Origin: Candidatus Aquiluna sp. XM-24bin5
Lineage (GTDB): Bacteria; Actinomycetota; Actinomycetia; Actinomycetales; Microbacteriaceae
Length of the DNA: 64,000 nt
NCBI GenBank assembly: GCA_003149555.1
Contig: QCWE01000001.1
Span: 212,546 to 276,545, forward strand
Direction of reading: 5' to 3'
The notes under the pieces were generated by a model that worked only from the letters and a program-made list of their open reading frames with translations, searched no databases and was not told the origin of the DNA. Of this stretch, positions 12,433-21,528 are shown piece by piece. The translations under genes and the position numbers were made by a program. Each line of letters starts with the position of its first letter. The stretch's first letter is position 1.

Positions 12433-13257
12433 GTGGATCTTTCTAAGAAGACTTTCGCCACCCCGGCCAAGCTAAAGCAGCATGGCCCCGCACGCATCAT
12501 TGCCATGTGCAATCAAAAGGGTGGTGTAGGCAAGACCACAACAACCATCAACCTTGCAGCTGCGCTGGCGGAGTACGGCAGGAAAATACTGGTTGTTGAC
12601 TTCGACCCCCAAGGAGCTCTGTCGGTCAACCTCGCGAGCGACTACCAAGAGGCGCCAACGATTTATGACCTCATGATGGACACATCGATGAGCCCCAAAG
12701 AGGCCATCCAGCAGACCAACATCGAGAATCTCGACATCATCCCAGCGAACATCGACCTTTCCGCGGCAGAGATGAACCTTGTCACCGAAATGGGTAGAGA
12801 GCGGGTTCTCGACGGAATTCTCAAGAAGGTAAAGACCGACTACGACGTAATCTTCATTGATTGCCAGCCATCTCTAGGACTCCTCACCGTAAACGCTCTC
12901 ACTGCAGCTCACGGCGTATTGATTCCAATGGCAACAGAGTTTTTTGCTCTAAGGGGAGTGGCACTGCTGATTCAGACGATCGACAAGGTCAAGGCTCGAA
13001 CCAATCCGACTCTCGAGCTGGATGGTTTGATTCCAACTATGCACGACCAGCGCACTCTGCACTCGAGAGAGGTACTCGAAAGGCTTCAAGAGGCCTTCCC
13101 TGGCAAGGTTTTTGACACGGCGATTGGCCGCACTGTTAAGTTCCCCGATGCGACCGTTGCAAAGAAGCCGATAACTCAGTTTGCTCCCTCTTCGGATGCA
13201 GCCGAGGGTTACCGCAGAGTTGCCAGAGAGCTTGTAAAGCGTGGCTGTGCAGCTTGA
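12433..13257 (+). CDS. ParA/Soj-type ATPase beside scpAB (Rv1708-like)
   Basis: A 274-residue P-loop ATPase of the ParA/MinD family. The deviant Walker A motif is KGGVGKTT at 29-36, followed by DFDPQGALS (switch I region) and IDCQPSLGLLT (Walker B). The N-terminal 20 residues are basic. No parB partner is adjacent; instead scpA overlaps its 3' end by 17 bp, as with Rv1708 in M. tuberculosis. This places it with chromosome organisation rather than with the oriC-linked parAB pair. GGGAGG at 12422-12427 supports the GTG start. Confidence 0.9.
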   Translation: MDLSKKTFATPAKLKQHGPARIIAMCNQKGGVGKTTTTINLAAALAEYGRKILVVDFDPQGALSVNLASDYQEAPTIYDLMMDTSMSPKEAIQQTNIENLDIIPANIDLSAAEMNLVTEMGRERVLDGILKKVKTDYDVIFIDCQPSLGLLTVNALTAAHGVLIPMATEFFALRGVALLIQTIDKVKARTNPTLELDGLIPTMHDQRTLHSREVLERLQEAFPGKVFDTAIGRTVKFPDATVAKKPITQFAPSSDAAEGYRRVARELVKRGCAA

Positions 13258-14044
13258 GTCTGAGGTCGACTTTCAGCTTCAGCTCGATAACTTCGAAGGC
13301 CCCTTTGATCTGCTGCTGAGCCTCATTGGCCGGCACGAAATGGAGATCACCCAGGTGGCACTCGCTAAAGTCACCAATGAATTCCTGAAGTACGTCAAAG
13401 GGCTGGATGCAAAAAAAGAGATTGACAGTGCGAGTGAATTTTTAGTTGTCGCCGCGACTCTTCTCGACATGAAACTCGCGAGCTTGCTCCCTCAGGGCGA
13501 AGTTGTTGACTCTGAGGATGTTGGCCTTCTTGAGGCGAGGGACTTGCTATTCGCAAGGCTCCTGCAATACCGGGCCTTCAAGGAAGTCTCTGCCTGGTTT
13601 GGCACAGCACTTGATATCGAGTCCCATCGCTACCCAAGAGCTGTGCGCCTGGAGGAGCAATACCGAAACCTTCGCCCGGAGCTTGAGTGGACAACTAACA
13701 TCCATGAGCTTCACGACATCGCAAAGGCAGCCCTTGCTCCAAAAGCTGTTCCCGAGGTGAGCACGGCACACCTACACGCTCCAAAGGTGTCAATCCGCGA
13801 GCAGGTTGGGATTATGGTCAAAAAGCTCAAGCAGGCAGGCAAGCTAACCTTTCGGCAGCTAATCAGTGACGTGAGTGACCGAGCGGAGTTTGTTGCGAGA
13901 TTCTTAGGCGTTTTAGAGCTCTATCGAATCGGCGCCGTTGGCCTGACGCAGGAGGAGAGCTTTAGCGAAATCGATATTCATTGGCAATCAAAAGACGTAG
14001 ATCAGGATCAACTGGCAAAATTGGGCGCTGACTATGACAACTGA
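13241..14044 (+). CDS. scpA: Segregation and condensation protein A
   Basis: ScpA is the kleisin that bridges the two heads of SMC in the bacterial condensin. The 267 residues include the family segment FEGPFDLLLSLIGRHEMEI near 19-37, which contacts the SMC neck, a variable middle and a C-terminal winged-helix region (about 180-255) that binds the SMC head. It overlaps parA by 17 bp and scpB by 11 bp, so the three are translationally coupled. GTG 13247 is a possible alternative start. Confidence 0.95.
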   Translation: MAVQLESEVDFQLQLDNFEGPFDLLLSLIGRHEMEITQVALAKVTNEFLKYVKGLDAKKEIDSASEFLVVAATLLDMKLASLLPQGEVVDSEDVGLLEARDLLFARLLQYRAFKEVSAWFGTALDIESHRYPRAVRLEEQYRNLRPELEWTTNIHELHDIAKAALAPKAVPEVSTAHLHAPKVSIREQVGIMVKKLKQAGKLTFRQLISDVSDRAEFVARFLGVLELYRIGAVGLTQEESFSEIDIHWQSKDVDQDQLAKLGADYDN

Positions 14045-14582
14045 CCTTTCAATGCGTGCAGCCCTTGAGGCCTTGCTAACTGTATCCGAAACCCCGCTCA
14101 GCATAGTCACGCTCGCGGGAGCGCTTGAGGCTCCGATTAGCGAGGTCCGCAAGGAAATCGCAGCATTGCAGGAGGACTACGACTCGGCACACGAAGGCCA
14201 GGGAAGGGGCTTTGAGCTTCGAGAAATCGGTGGTGGCTGGAGGCTCTACGTTCGTCAGACACATGACTGGGCAGTTAGGCAGCTGGTTGCAAACGAGAAT
14301 CCTGCCAAGCTGTCCCAGGCAGCTCTTGAGACTTTGTCTGTTATTGCCTATAGGCAGCCAATCTCACGCGGCCAAGTCTCCTCAATTCGTGGCGTGAACG
14401 TGGATTCGGTCGTTCGGACGCTCATATCTAGGGGGTTGGTCACGGAGGTTTTCCAAGACCAGGACTCGGGAGCCAGCATGTTTGGCACCACTGATCTCCT
14501 GCTTGAACAGCTGGGCATCAATTCGCTCGATGAACTTCCTCCAATAAGCCCCCACCTGCCAGATCAGGACGACATTGACTGA
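14034..14582 (+). CDS. scpB: Segregation and condensation protein B
   Basis: ScpB is a 182-residue protein with two winged-helix domains that dimerises and binds the centre of ScpA. The conserved segment LSQAALETLSVIAYRQPISRGQVSSIRGVN, near 94-123, is the family hallmark. It overlaps scpA by 11 bp, and the following pseudouridine synthase gene overlaps its end by 8 bp. The order scpA-scpB-RsuA/RluB is widely conserved. Confidence 0.95.
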   Translation: MTTDLSMRAALEALLTVSETPLSIVTLAGALEAPISEVRKEIAALQEDYDSAHEGQGRGFELREIGGGWRLYVRQTHDWAVRQLVANENPAKLSQAALETLSVIAYRQPISRGQVSSIRGVNVDSVVRTLISRGLVTEVFQDQDSGASMFGTTDLLLEQLGINSLDELPPISPHLPDQDDID

Positions 14583-15318
14583 GCCAATACGGCTGCAGAA
14601 GGCACTCTCGGCAGCTGGCGTCTCATCTCGACGCAAGGCAGAGGAGATGATGCTTCAGGGAAGAGTCAAGGTCAATGGCAAGGTAGTGCGAGAGCTTGGC
14701 ACAAGGGTTGATCCACAGTCCGACGCTGTGATGGTGGATGGCAGGCCAATTCAATTGGATCCAGACCGCATCTATTTGGCATTCCACAAACCCAAGGGCA
14801 TTGTCTCCACGATGGAAGATGAGTACGGGAGACCCTGCCTTGCAGACTTCTTTACGCAGTATGACCGAGTGTTCAATGTCGGAAGGCTAGATCAGGACAC
14901 CTCCGGCATTCTGCTGATGACAAACGACGGAGACCTGGCAAACCAGCTCGCGCACCCAAGCTATGAGGTTGAGAAGCTCTACTTCGCGAAGGTGAAAGGG
15001 AAGATCCAAAAAACTGAACTTCAGAGGCTCAGAGATGGTGTCAAGCTCGAGGATGGTCTGCAAAAGGCCGACAGCGTCAAGCTCATTGATCAAAACAACA
15101 TCGAGTCTTTGGTGGAGATAACCCTTCACTCTGGCAAGAACAGAATCGTGCGCAGAATGTTTGACGCAGTTGGACATGAGGTCATAGAGCTCACGCGCAA
15201 GAGCTTTGGGCCGCTGAGGCTTGGCCCCATGAAGCCCGGTCAAGTCAGGGAGCTGGGTAAGCTTGAGGTCAGCAGCCTGATGGAGGCGGCGGGTTCCAGC
15301 AAGACAAAGAGGCGCTAG
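14575..15318 (+). CDS. RsuA/RluB-family rRNA pseudouridine synthase
   Basis: The 247 residues have an N-terminal S4 domain (about 5-60) and an RsuA-type catalytic domain. The catalytic aspartate is D106 in VGRLDQDTSGILL. The likely target is a uridine in 23S rRNA (RluB-like), but RsuA and RluB cannot be told apart here. The TTG start at 14575 lies inside the scpB end; the opening MTEPIRLQKALSAAGVSSRR is typical. Rv1711 holds the same place in M. tuberculosis. Confidence 0.93.
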   Translation: MTEPIRLQKALSAAGVSSRRKAEEMMLQGRVKVNGKVVRELGTRVDPQSDAVMVDGRPIQLDPDRIYLAFHKPKGIVSTMEDEYGRPCLADFFTQYDRVFNVGRLDQDTSGILLMTNDGDLANQLAHPSYEVEKLYFAKVKGKIQKTELQRLRDGVKLEDGLQKADSVKLIDQNNIESLVEITLHSGKNRIVRRMFDAVGHEVIELTRKSFGPLRLGPMKPGQVRELGKLEVSSLMEAAGSSKTKRR

Positions 15319-15680
15319 TGGCAGTCAGAGCAATTCGCGGAGCGATTCAGCTCGAAAGCGACGACAGAGAGCACTTGCTCAAGTCGACCGCTGAACTCGT
15401 CACAAAGGTTTTGCACGAGAACTCGCTTGATGCCGCAGACCTAATCTCAATTTGGTTCACCGCAACCCCAGATGTCGTGAGTGAGTTTCCGGCGCTCGCT
15501 GCCAGGGAACTTGGGCTGGGAGATGTGCCGCTGATGTGCTCGGTCGAAATGGATGTTGCTGGAGCCATGCCACGGGTTATCAGGCTCATGATGCACGTTG
15601 AAACCAAGAAGCAGCGATCTGAGATCAGCCACATTTATCTTCGTGGTGCCCAGTCGCTCAGGACCGACCTAGCGCAGTGA
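15318..15680 (+). CDS. aroH: AroH-class chorismate mutase
   Basis: A monofunctional chorismate mutase of the trimeric alpha/beta AroH fold, converting chorismate to prephenate. The 120 residues keep the active-site set known from Bacillus subtilis: R7 (AIRGAI), C74, E77 (CSVEMDV) and R89, and end with the YLRGAQSLRTDL segment of the family. It begins on the last base of the preceding stop codon and overlaps tyrA by 4 nt, so prephenate is passed to the enzyme encoded next. Its place inside the scpB-cmk block is not seen in M. tuberculosis. Confidence 0.93.
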   Translation: MAVRAIRGAIQLESDDREHLLKSTAELVTKVLHENSLDAADLISIWFTATPDVVSEFPALAARELGLGDVPLMCSVEMDVAGAMPRVIRLMMHVETKKQRSEISHIYLRGAQSLRTDLAQ

Positions 15681-16744
15681 GCGTAGAACGAATCAAGGTT
15701 GTTGGGGCTGGCCTAATTGGCACGTCCCTGGGTCTTGCGCTCTCAAAGCAGGGGATAAACGTTGGCCTGGAAAACCGCTCCAAGGCAAATCTTCGCTTGG
15801 CGATCGAATACGGAGCTGGCAGTGAGGCAGCTGGGGACTATGACGTTGTAGTGGTTTGCGTTTCCCCAGAGATGACCGCTGAGGTAGTCGCGGCGCAACT
15901 CGAGGCCCACCCAAACGCTTTGGTGACTGATGTTGCTAGCGTCAAGGCCGAAATCTCAAGGGATGTCGCAAGGCTCTCTCCAGATTCGGCCGATAGATAC
16001 GTTGGATCTCACCCCATGGCAGGTAGAGAAAAGGGTGGACCAGGGGCTGCGCGGGCAGACCTGTTCTTCGCAAGGCCTTGGGTAATTACTCCGACTGCAG
16101 ATGCAGCAAAGGAGTCAGTTGACAGGCTAAAGGGCCTTGCAAATCAGCTCGGCGCATTGCCAGTTGTAATGAGCCCGGAAGAGCATGACGAGGCTGTCGC
16201 CCTTGTTTCTCATCTGCCACAACTGGTCTCGTCTGCTTTAGCTGCGAGGTTGCAGGGGGCCAAAGACCAGCAGCTAAATTTATCTGGGCAAGGTCTTAGA
16301 GATGCCTCGCGAATTGCCTCTAGCGACCCAGACCTTTGGCTTCAGATTCTCTCGCAGAACTCTCGTCTGGTGGCGCCGCTTTTGGCTGAGTTCAAGAACG
16401 ACATCACGGAACTCGTCGAGAGTCTTGAGAATCTCGACGCTTCCGGTTCCCTTGCGAAGCTCCATAGCCTTCTCGAAAGGGGAAACGCGGGAGTTTCAAG
16501 GATTCCTGGTAAGCACGGTGGCAAGTTCGTTGACTACCACCTCCTCACAGTTGTCATCGACGACAGTCCTGGTGCGCTGGCGTCACTTCTAACCTTCATA
16601 GGTGAGGTTGGGGTGAACATTGAAGACCTGAAGCTTGAGCACTCGCCTGGGGCTGAAATTGGCCTAGTTGAGATTCAGGTCTTACCCGAGGCCTCCGAGA
16701 GGCTAAGTGCCCAGCTCACACAAAACGGATGGCGACTGGTCTGA
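15677..16744 (+). CDS. tyrA: Prephenate dehydrogenase with C-terminal ACT domain
   Basis: This enzyme oxidises prephenate in tyrosine synthesis. The 355 residues have the NAD-binding motif VGAGLIGTSLG (9-19), a helical prephenate dehydrogenase domain containing SHPMAGREKGG near 111-121, and an ACT domain from about 285 (YHLLTVVIDDSPGALASLLTF), which usually gives feedback control by tyrosine. GTG 15677 overlaps aroH by 4 nt. The aroH-tyrA pair forms a small tyrosine branch. Confidence 0.95.
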   Translation: MSVERIKVVGAGLIGTSLGLALSKQGINVGLENRSKANLRLAIEYGAGSEAAGDYDVVVVCVSPEMTAEVVAAQLEAHPNALVTDVASVKAEISRDVARLSPDSADRYVGSHPMAGREKGGPGAARADLFFARPWVITPTADAAKESVDRLKGLANQLGALPVVMSPEEHDEAVALVSHLPQLVSSALAARLQGAKDQQLNLSGQGLRDASRIASSDPDLWLQILSQNSRLVAPLLAEFKNDITELVESLENLDASGSLAKLHSLLERGNAGVSRIPGKHGGKFVDYHLLTVVIDDSPGALASLLTFIGEVGVNIEDLKLEHSPGAEIGLVEIQVLPEASERLSAQLTQNGWRLV

Positions 16745-17376
16745 TGACTTTCACAGTTGCGATTGACGGACCTGCTGGTTCGGGTAAGTCCAGCGTTTCG
16801 AAGGCGGTTGCTCAAAGACTTGGTTTCGGTTATCTCGACACAGGTGCCGGCTACAGAGCCTTCACACTTCACGCAATTAGCAATCCCAAGAGCTCATTGG
16901 AGCAGCTAGCCGCAACTTTTGATTACGCAATTTCTTTAGATCCGGTCCAGTCTTGGGTGAAGCTCTCAGGCCAGGATGTTACGACTGATATTCGCACCCA
17001 AGAAGTGGCATCACGGGTGTCTGAATATGCCAGAGAGCAAGTGGTTAGGGAGCTTCAGCATCAAGATTCGAAGTCAAGAGTCGCGGAATGTTCATTGCCG
17101 GGGGTCGTGGCAGAGGGCCGCGACCTAACTTCAGTGGTGTTTATCGATGCCGAGGTAAGAATCCTCCTCACCGCAAGTGAAGAGGTGAGGCTCCAACGAA
17201 GGGGTGCAGAGGAAACAGAGAGCGGAGCAAACCTTCGAGCCAGAGATGCATCAGATTCCAAGGTTGTTGAGTTCATGGTGCCGGCAGAGGGCGTGGTCCT
17301 AGTCGACACGTCAGACCTAAATTTTGATCAAAGCGTCGAGGCTGTACTGGCCGAAATCGAAAAGGTACGCGCATGA
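16744..17376 (+). CDS. cmk: Cytidylate kinase
   Basis: Cmk phosphorylates CMP and dCMP with ATP. The 210 residues start with [16 protein letters not shown], holding the P-loop at 9-16, then [12 protein letters not shown] near 29-40, and [11 protein letters not shown] with the nucleotide-binding arginine region. I prefer ATG 16744, overlapping the tyrA stop by one base, because the family usually has only a few residues before the first strand; ATG 16729 would add five residues. cmk-der is a conserved actinobacterial pair (Rv1712-Rv1713). Confidence 0.94.
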   Translation: MTFTVAIDGPAGSGKSSVSKAVAQRLGFGYLDTGAGYRAFTLHAISNPKSSLEQLAATFDYAISLDPVQSWVKLSGQDVTTDIRTQEVASRVSEYAREQVVRELQHQDSKSRVAECSLPGVVAEGRDLTSVVFIDAEVRILLTASEEVRLQRRGAEETESGANLRARDASDSKVVEFMVPAEGVVLVDTSDLNFDQSVEAVLAEIEKVRA

Positions 17377-18821
17377 GCGATGAAGAGCTGGAGGTTGCCC
17401 AGGCGAATCTCATGCGAGACGAGCTGCAGTCCTATGAGCTAGAAGATGATGACATTGAGATTCTTGAGACTGAGCTCGACGAGTATGGACTGGAGACTTA
17501 CCTCCCTTCACCTCCTGTCTTGGCGGTAGTTGGCAGGCCCAACGTTGGCAAATCCGCTCTAGTTAATCGAATCCTTGGTCGCCGGGAGGCGGTAGTTGAG
17601 GATAAGCCTGGAATCACTAGAGACCGAGTAACCTACCGCGCCGACTGGAACGGCAGGCAAATCTCGCTGGTAGATACAGGCGGCTGGGAGATCGACGCCG
17701 AGGGTATTGACTTCTCGGTTGCCGAGCAGGCCGAGATTGCAGTTGAGCTCGCCGATGCCGTGTTGTTTGTTGTAGACGCCATGGTTGGACCCACTGCCTC
17801 CGATGAGCACGTTGTCAAGATGCTCAGATCCTCCGGAAAGCCTGTATTGCTCGTTGCCAACAAAATCGATGATTCTCATCTAGAGCCTGAAGCAGCAGCG
17901 CTATGGTCTCTTGGTTTAGGTGAACCGTTTCCGGTATCTGCTCTCCACGGCAGGGGAGTAGCTGACCTTTTGGACGCAGCGCTAAAGGTCCTGCCTGAGC
18001 AATCAAGGATCGCGCCGGATCAGTACGTGGGGCCTAGGAGAGTCGCGCTCATTGGAAGACCAAATGTTGGTAAGTCGTCACTATTGAATAAGGCAACCGG
18101 CACTAATCGGGCAGTTGTGAACGATCTTGCCGGTACGACCCGTGATCCAGTAGACGAGCAAGTCGAGATTGCAGGCAAGATCTGGAGGTTTGTCGACACC
18201 GCGGGTATTCGTCGGCGCATGCATCGTCAAAAGGGCGCAGACTTTTACGCCTCACTCAGAACCGCTGCTGCTCTCGAGCGCGCTGAGGTTGCGGTTGTTC
18301 TGTTCGATGTGACGGAGCCGATCAGTGAAGCTGACATTCGTATCGTGCAGTTGGCGCTTGATTCGGGAAGAGCGCTGGTCCTCGCGTTCAACAAGTGGGA
18401 CATGCTTGATGAGGAGAGGCGAATCTACCTTGAGAAGGAGATCGAGTCAGAGCTCGCACACGTCGATTGGGCTCCGAGGGTAAACCTCTCGGCTCTGACC
18501 GGACGACACCTAGAGAAACTAGTGCCGGCTTTGGAGCTTGCTCTTAGTAACTGGGACAAGCGAATACCTACCGGAAAGATCAACGCATTCCTTCAGGAGC
18601 TACAGGCCGCAAACCCTCACCCAATTAGGGGCGGCAAGCAGCCACGAATTCTTTTCGGCACGCAAGCTGCATCCAGGCCCCCAAAATTTGTATTGTTCGC
18701 GAGCGGTTTTTTGGAGGCTGGCTATCGACGCTTCATTGTTAGGAAGCTCCGTGAGCTCTATGGCTTTGATGGCACTCCAGTAGAGATAGGTGTGAGGGTG
18801 AGGGAGAAGAGGTCAAGGTGA
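17373..18821 (+). CDS. der: Ribosome biogenesis GTPase Der (EngA)
   Basis: Der is a tandem GTPase needed for 50S subunit assembly. The 482 residues have an acidic N-terminal extension of about 48 residues, G domain 1 with GRPNVGKS at 54-61, G domain 2 with GRPNVGKSS near 229-237, and the C-terminal KH-like domain (about 375-482). NKID and NKWD base-recognition motifs are present in the two domains. The start overlaps cmk by 4 nt (ATGA) and its end overlaps the DUF368 gene by 4 nt (GTGA). Confidence 0.96.
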   Translation: MSDEELEVAQANLMRDELQSYELEDDDIEILETELDEYGLETYLPSPPVLAVVGRPNVGKSALVNRILGRREAVVEDKPGITRDRVTYRADWNGRQISLVDTGGWEIDAEGIDFSVAEQAEIAVELADAVLFVVDAMVGPTASDEHVVKMLRSSGKPVLLVANKIDDSHLEPEAAALWSLGLGEPFPVSALHGRGVADLLDAALKVLPEQSRIAPDQYVGPRRVALIGRPNVGKSSLLNKATGTNRAVVNDLAGTTRDPVDEQVEIAGKIWRFVDTAGIRRRMHRQKGADFYASLRTAAALERAEVAVVLFDVTEPISEADIRIVQLALDSGRALVLAFNKWDMLDEERRIYLEKEIESELAHVDWAPRVNLSALTGRHLEKLVPALELALSNWDKRIPTGKINAFLQELQAANPHPIRGGKQPRILFGTQAASRPPKFVLFASGFLEAGYRRFIVRKLRELYGFDGTPVEIGVRVREKRSR

Positions 18822-19675
18822 TTGCCAACCTCATTCGCGGACTGCTTATTGGAACAGCTGAAGTAATTCCAGGGGTATCCGGTGGCACCATCGCCCTGAT
18901 TGTTGGCATCTACGAGCGCGTCATCGGCTCAGCTGCAATTGCTGTGGATGCCGCCCTCCTTGTTCTCAGAGGCAGATTCAAAGACTCAAAGGATCTCTGG
19001 AAAGGTATCGACTGGGGTCTGATTTTGCCGGTTCTTGCCGGAATGTTTGCCGCGATTTTTGCAGCGGCATCGATAATCGAACCGCTGTTGGAAAGTCAGC
19101 CTGAAAATATGCGGGCGTTGTTCGCCGGATTGATCCTGGTGTCATTGGTGGTTCCTTACAAAATGGTTGGCAGTGCCTGGGTTGCCAAAGATTTTCTGAT
19201 TGGCACTGCTGCTGCGGCAGTCGCCTTTGGCCTTGTTAGCTTGCCAAGGCAAGAAGTGATGAATCCGAATTTAGTTCTTGTATTTCTGGTTGCTTCCGTC
19301 GCGGTCTGCGCTCTAGTTCTGCCCGGGGTATCCGGCTCATTTCTATTGCTGGCGATGGGTTTCTATGCCCCGACAATTGCTGCGGTGAACGATCTCGACC
19401 TTGCTTACCTTGGAATGTTTGTTGCAGGTGCAGTTATTGGTCTTGCAGTCTTCGCCAAAGTCCTCAGAAGGCTGCTAGTCAATCGGCGCAGGGTGACACT
19501 TGTCGTCATGACCGGTTTGATGTTTGGGTCGCTCAGAGCTCTTTGGCCTTGGCAGGATGAGTCGGGGAGAGCTCTGGAGGCAGCTAGCTTTGAACCGCTG
19601 GGCTATTTTCTTCTGGGAGCAGTAATAGTTGCGGTGCTCACGTGGGTTCAATCAAGGGCCACAAAAGCCCAATAG
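18818..19675 (+). CDS. DUF368 membrane protein, candidate undecaprenyl-phosphate transporter
   Basis: The 285-residue protein has about eight predicted hydrophobic helices. The motif [20 protein letters not shown] near 15-34 and the second [15 protein letters not shown] near 168-182 are the paired re-entrant-type repeats of DUF368 (PopT-type) proteins. Members of this family have been implicated in returning undecaprenyl phosphate across the membrane for cell wall synthesis. It is coupled to der by a 4-nt overlap. Family assignment is firm; the substrate is inferred from the family. Confidence 0.88.
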   Translation: MIANLIRGLLIGTAEVIPGVSGGTIALIVGIYERVIGSAAIAVDAALLVLRGRFKDSKDLWKGIDWGLILPVLAGMFAAIFAAASIIEPLLESQPENMRALFAGLILVSLVVPYKMVGSAWVAKDFLIGTAAAAVAFGLVSLPRQEVMNPNLVLVFLVASVAVCALVLPGVSGSFLLLAMGFYAPTIAAVNDLDLAYLGMFVAGAVIGLAVFAKVLRRLLVNRRRVTLVVMTGLMFGSLRALWPWQDESGRALEAASFEPLGYFLLGAVIVAVLTWVQSRATKAQ

Positions 19676-19678
19676 ACT
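19673..19678 (+). promoter_or_regulatory. candidate -10 hexamer TAGACT for tRNA-Pro
   Basis: TAGACT overlaps the stop codon of the DUF368 gene and lies 12 nt before the mature tRNA 5' end, giving a short precursor leader. Confidence 0.45.
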
Positions 19679-19690
19679 TACCTTCTGAAG

Positions 19691-19764
19691 CGGGCTGTGG
19701 CGCAGCTTGGTAGCGCACTTGTCTGGGGGACAAGGGGTCGTGGGTTCAAATCCCGCCAGCCCGA
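19691..19764 (+). tRNA. tRNA-Pro (anticodon GGG)
   Basis: The 74-nt gene folds into a full cloverleaf. The acceptor arms CGGGCTG and CAGCCCG pair at all seven positions, the anticodon stem is CTTGT/ACAAG with loop CTGGGGG (anticodon at 19725-19727), and the T loop is TTCAAAT with stem GTGGG/CCCGC-type pairing. CCA is not encoded. The segment from 19723 (position 32) to 19767 is repeated exactly at 21473-21517 and nearly exactly at 22015-22057, marking it as an integration site. Confidence 0.97.
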
Positions 19765-19767
19765 CTC
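19723..19767 (+). repeat. att-like core, copy 1, inside the intact tRNA-Pro
   Basis: These 45 bases, from the first anticodon-loop base to three bases past the tRNA end, are identical to 21473-21517 and differ from 22015-22057 by one missing base and the last base. This is the usual position of a tyrosine-integrase crossover core. Confidence 0.85.
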
Positions 19768-19835
19768 TAACCACTTACCAACTGAGAGTTTCATGGGAAT
19801 CGCCCCCCCTCCTTAGGGGCCGAAGAGCGCCGAAT

Positions 19836-19841
19836 TAGGGT
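19836..19841 (+). promoter_or_regulatory. -10 hexamer TAGGGT, probable leaderless promoter of the multicopper oxidase
   Basis: TAGGGT ends 6 nt before ATG 19848. The same hexamer with the same 6-nt spacing precedes the membrane gene of the second insert (21838-21843, minus strand). Confidence 0.5.
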
Positions 19842-19847
19842 TGGGTG

Positions 19848-21326
19848 ATGCGCAAAGCCCTCACGATCTCGGGAATTCTCGTCACAGTCGGTCTAGTAGC
19901 AGTCGTTACAACGAACTCGCTTCCTTCACTCGTTGATCAAAGTGCAGGAGATCGTGCGGTGTTGGCGATACCACCGCTTGCGGAATCTCAAGTGGTTGAG
20001 GGCATCAGGGTTTTCGATCTTTCACTTCAGACCGGCGAGACAGAGATCTTGAAAGGCACGACCACTCCCACTTGGGGTGTCAACGCAAGTTATCTGGCGC
20101 CAACGATTCGTGCCGCCGAGGGTGAGACCGTTCAGATCAATGTTTCAAATCGGCTGCCTGAGGACACAACCATGCACTGGCATGGCTTGCATGTCCCTGC
20201 CATGATGGACGGCGGCCCGCATCAGCCAATCCTCATTGGAGAGACCTGGTCGCCTTCCTGGCTAGTAGACCAGGAAGCCTCAACAAATTGGTACCATCCC
20301 CATCTTCACGGTCGATCCGAGGCGCATGTGAAAAACGGGCTTGTTGGCATGTTCATCGTCGACGACGCTTCAGAGGCTCAATCTGAGCTTCCCAAAGCCT
20401 ACGGGTTGGATGATATCCCTCTCATCATTCATGATTCTCCAGAGGAACTCTCAACCCAAGGTCCTATTGGGGCCTTTTTTGATCGCATCTTCGGTAACCG
20501 AGAGGGCGACGCTCTAACGCTTGTCAACGGCATTCCTGAGCCGGAGTTCACTGTGAAAACTGAGTTGGTTCGTTTCCGGCTGCTCAATGGCTCGATCGGC
20601 GATGTCTTCACTCTGTCTTTTTCTGATAATCGTGAATTTTCAATCATTGCATCCGAGGGCGGACTATTTGGAGCACCCATAAAGGCTAAAGAGATTCAGA
20701 TGTCTCCTGGAGAGAGATACGAGATTGTCGTGGAGTTCAAGCCCGGTGGCAATGTTGCACTGTTGAAATCGATTGTTGATGAGGGTAACGATGATGCCCC
20801 TGCGACTTCCCTCCTGCACCTAAGCACAGAGTCAGCTTTGCAGCCGTCAAAGGGTTTGCCAGTGGAATTCGCAGCGCTGCCGCCAGTGGACCTCGACTCA
20901 GTTTCAAGGGTAAGAACCTTTGAGATGTCGGGGGTCGAAATAAATGGCTTGATGATGAACATGGATCGCATAGACCAGGTAGTTCATGCAGGCTCCAGTG
21001 AAATTTGGTCAGTGACAAACATTGACCGTTTTGAGTTTCATAATTTCCATGTGCACGGAGTCTCATTTCGGATTCTCGAGATTGACGGCGAGCAGCCAGC
21101 TGACTATTTGGCTTCTGCCAAGGACACAGTTTTTATTCCTCCAAACACAGAGGTGAAGCTATTCGTCACATTCCCAGACAGTGCGAGCGACGGTTGGCCG
21201 TTCATGTTCCATTGCCATTTTTTGCGTCACGAAGGAAGAGGGATGATGGGGCAGTATCTTGTGGTCGAGGCGAACCAGAGCCTGGATCCAGAGGACCATA
21301 AGATTGCGTCGGGAATGTCACACTGA
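19848..21326 (+). CDS. Multicopper oxidase (CueO/SufI-like), exported or membrane-anchored
   Basis: A 492-residue three-domain cupredoxin oxidase. One hydrophobic segment (about 4-22) acts as signal or anchor, so the enzyme acts outside the membrane. All four copper-ligand clusters are visible: HWHG at 110-113, HPHLHG at 150-155, the HNFHVHG segment near 404-410, and the C-terminal FHCHFLRHEGRGMM, which supplies the Cys-His bridge and an axial Met for the type 1 copper. Likely substrates are Cu(I), Fe(II), Mn(II) or phenols; none can be chosen from sequence. GTG 19845 is an alternative start. It is the sole cargo of the first tRNA-Pro insert and has no copper-efflux neighbour. Confidence 0.92.
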   Translation: MRKALTISGILVTVGLVAVVTTNSLPSLVDQSAGDRAVLAIPPLAESQVVEGIRVFDLSLQTGETEILKGTTTPTWGVNASYLAPTIRAAEGETVQINVSNRLPEDTTMHWHGLHVPAMMDGGPHQPILIGETWSPSWLVDQEASTNWYHPHLHGRSEAHVKNGLVGMFIVDDASEAQSELPKAYGLDDIPLIIHDSPEELSTQGPIGAFFDRIFGNREGDALTLVNGIPEPEFTVKTELVRFRLLNGSIGDVFTLSFSDNREFSIIASEGGLFGAPIKAKEIQMSPGERYEIVVEFKPGGNVALLKSIVDEGNDDAPATSLLHLSTESALQPSKGLPVEFAALPPVDLDSVSRVRTFEMSGVEINGLMMNMDRIDQVVHAGSSEIWSVTNIDRFEFHNFHVHGVSFRILEIDGEQPADYLASAKDTVFIPPNTEVKLFVTFPDSASDGWPFMFHCHFLRHEGRGMMGQYLVVEANQSLDPEDHKIASGMSH

Positions 21327-21344
21327 TCAATCCCGGAAACGACA

Positions 21345-21516
21345 TGTTCCCCCAGATGTTCCCCCACCTGAGCACATTTCGCTGATGTTCGCCTGTGTTC
21401 TTGAGTGTTCGCACCCTGAAAAACACTGGAAAAATGAACACCAGCGAACAGCTACGAACAACCTGCACTTAACTGGGGGACAAGGGGTCGTGGGTTCAAA
21501 TCCCGCCAGCCCGACT
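21345..21516 (+). repeat. 172-bp insert-end repeat, copy A
   Basis: This sequence recurs at 21887-22057 with six substitutions and one deleted base. It contains TGTTC at 21345, 21357, 21386, 21396 and 21406 and the inverse GAACA at 21436, 21446 and 21456, then the tRNA-Pro 3' half from 21473. Boxes in the two triplets are exactly 10 bp apart, one helical turn. This looks like arm sites for a recombinase or a regulator beside an att core. Confidence 0.85.
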
Positions 21517-21528
21517 CGAGCCGCCCTT

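Noticed and set aside
19799..19820. C-rich/G-rich pairing after tRNA-Pro as a terminator
   Set aside because: The stem is about five pairs with a large loop and no T-run.
21202..21468. Minus-strand frame over repeat copy A, with a similar frame at 21828-22010
   Set aside because: The two share about 40 residues only because the DNA repeat is shared; the differing bases all change the residue, so there is no sign of protein-level selection.
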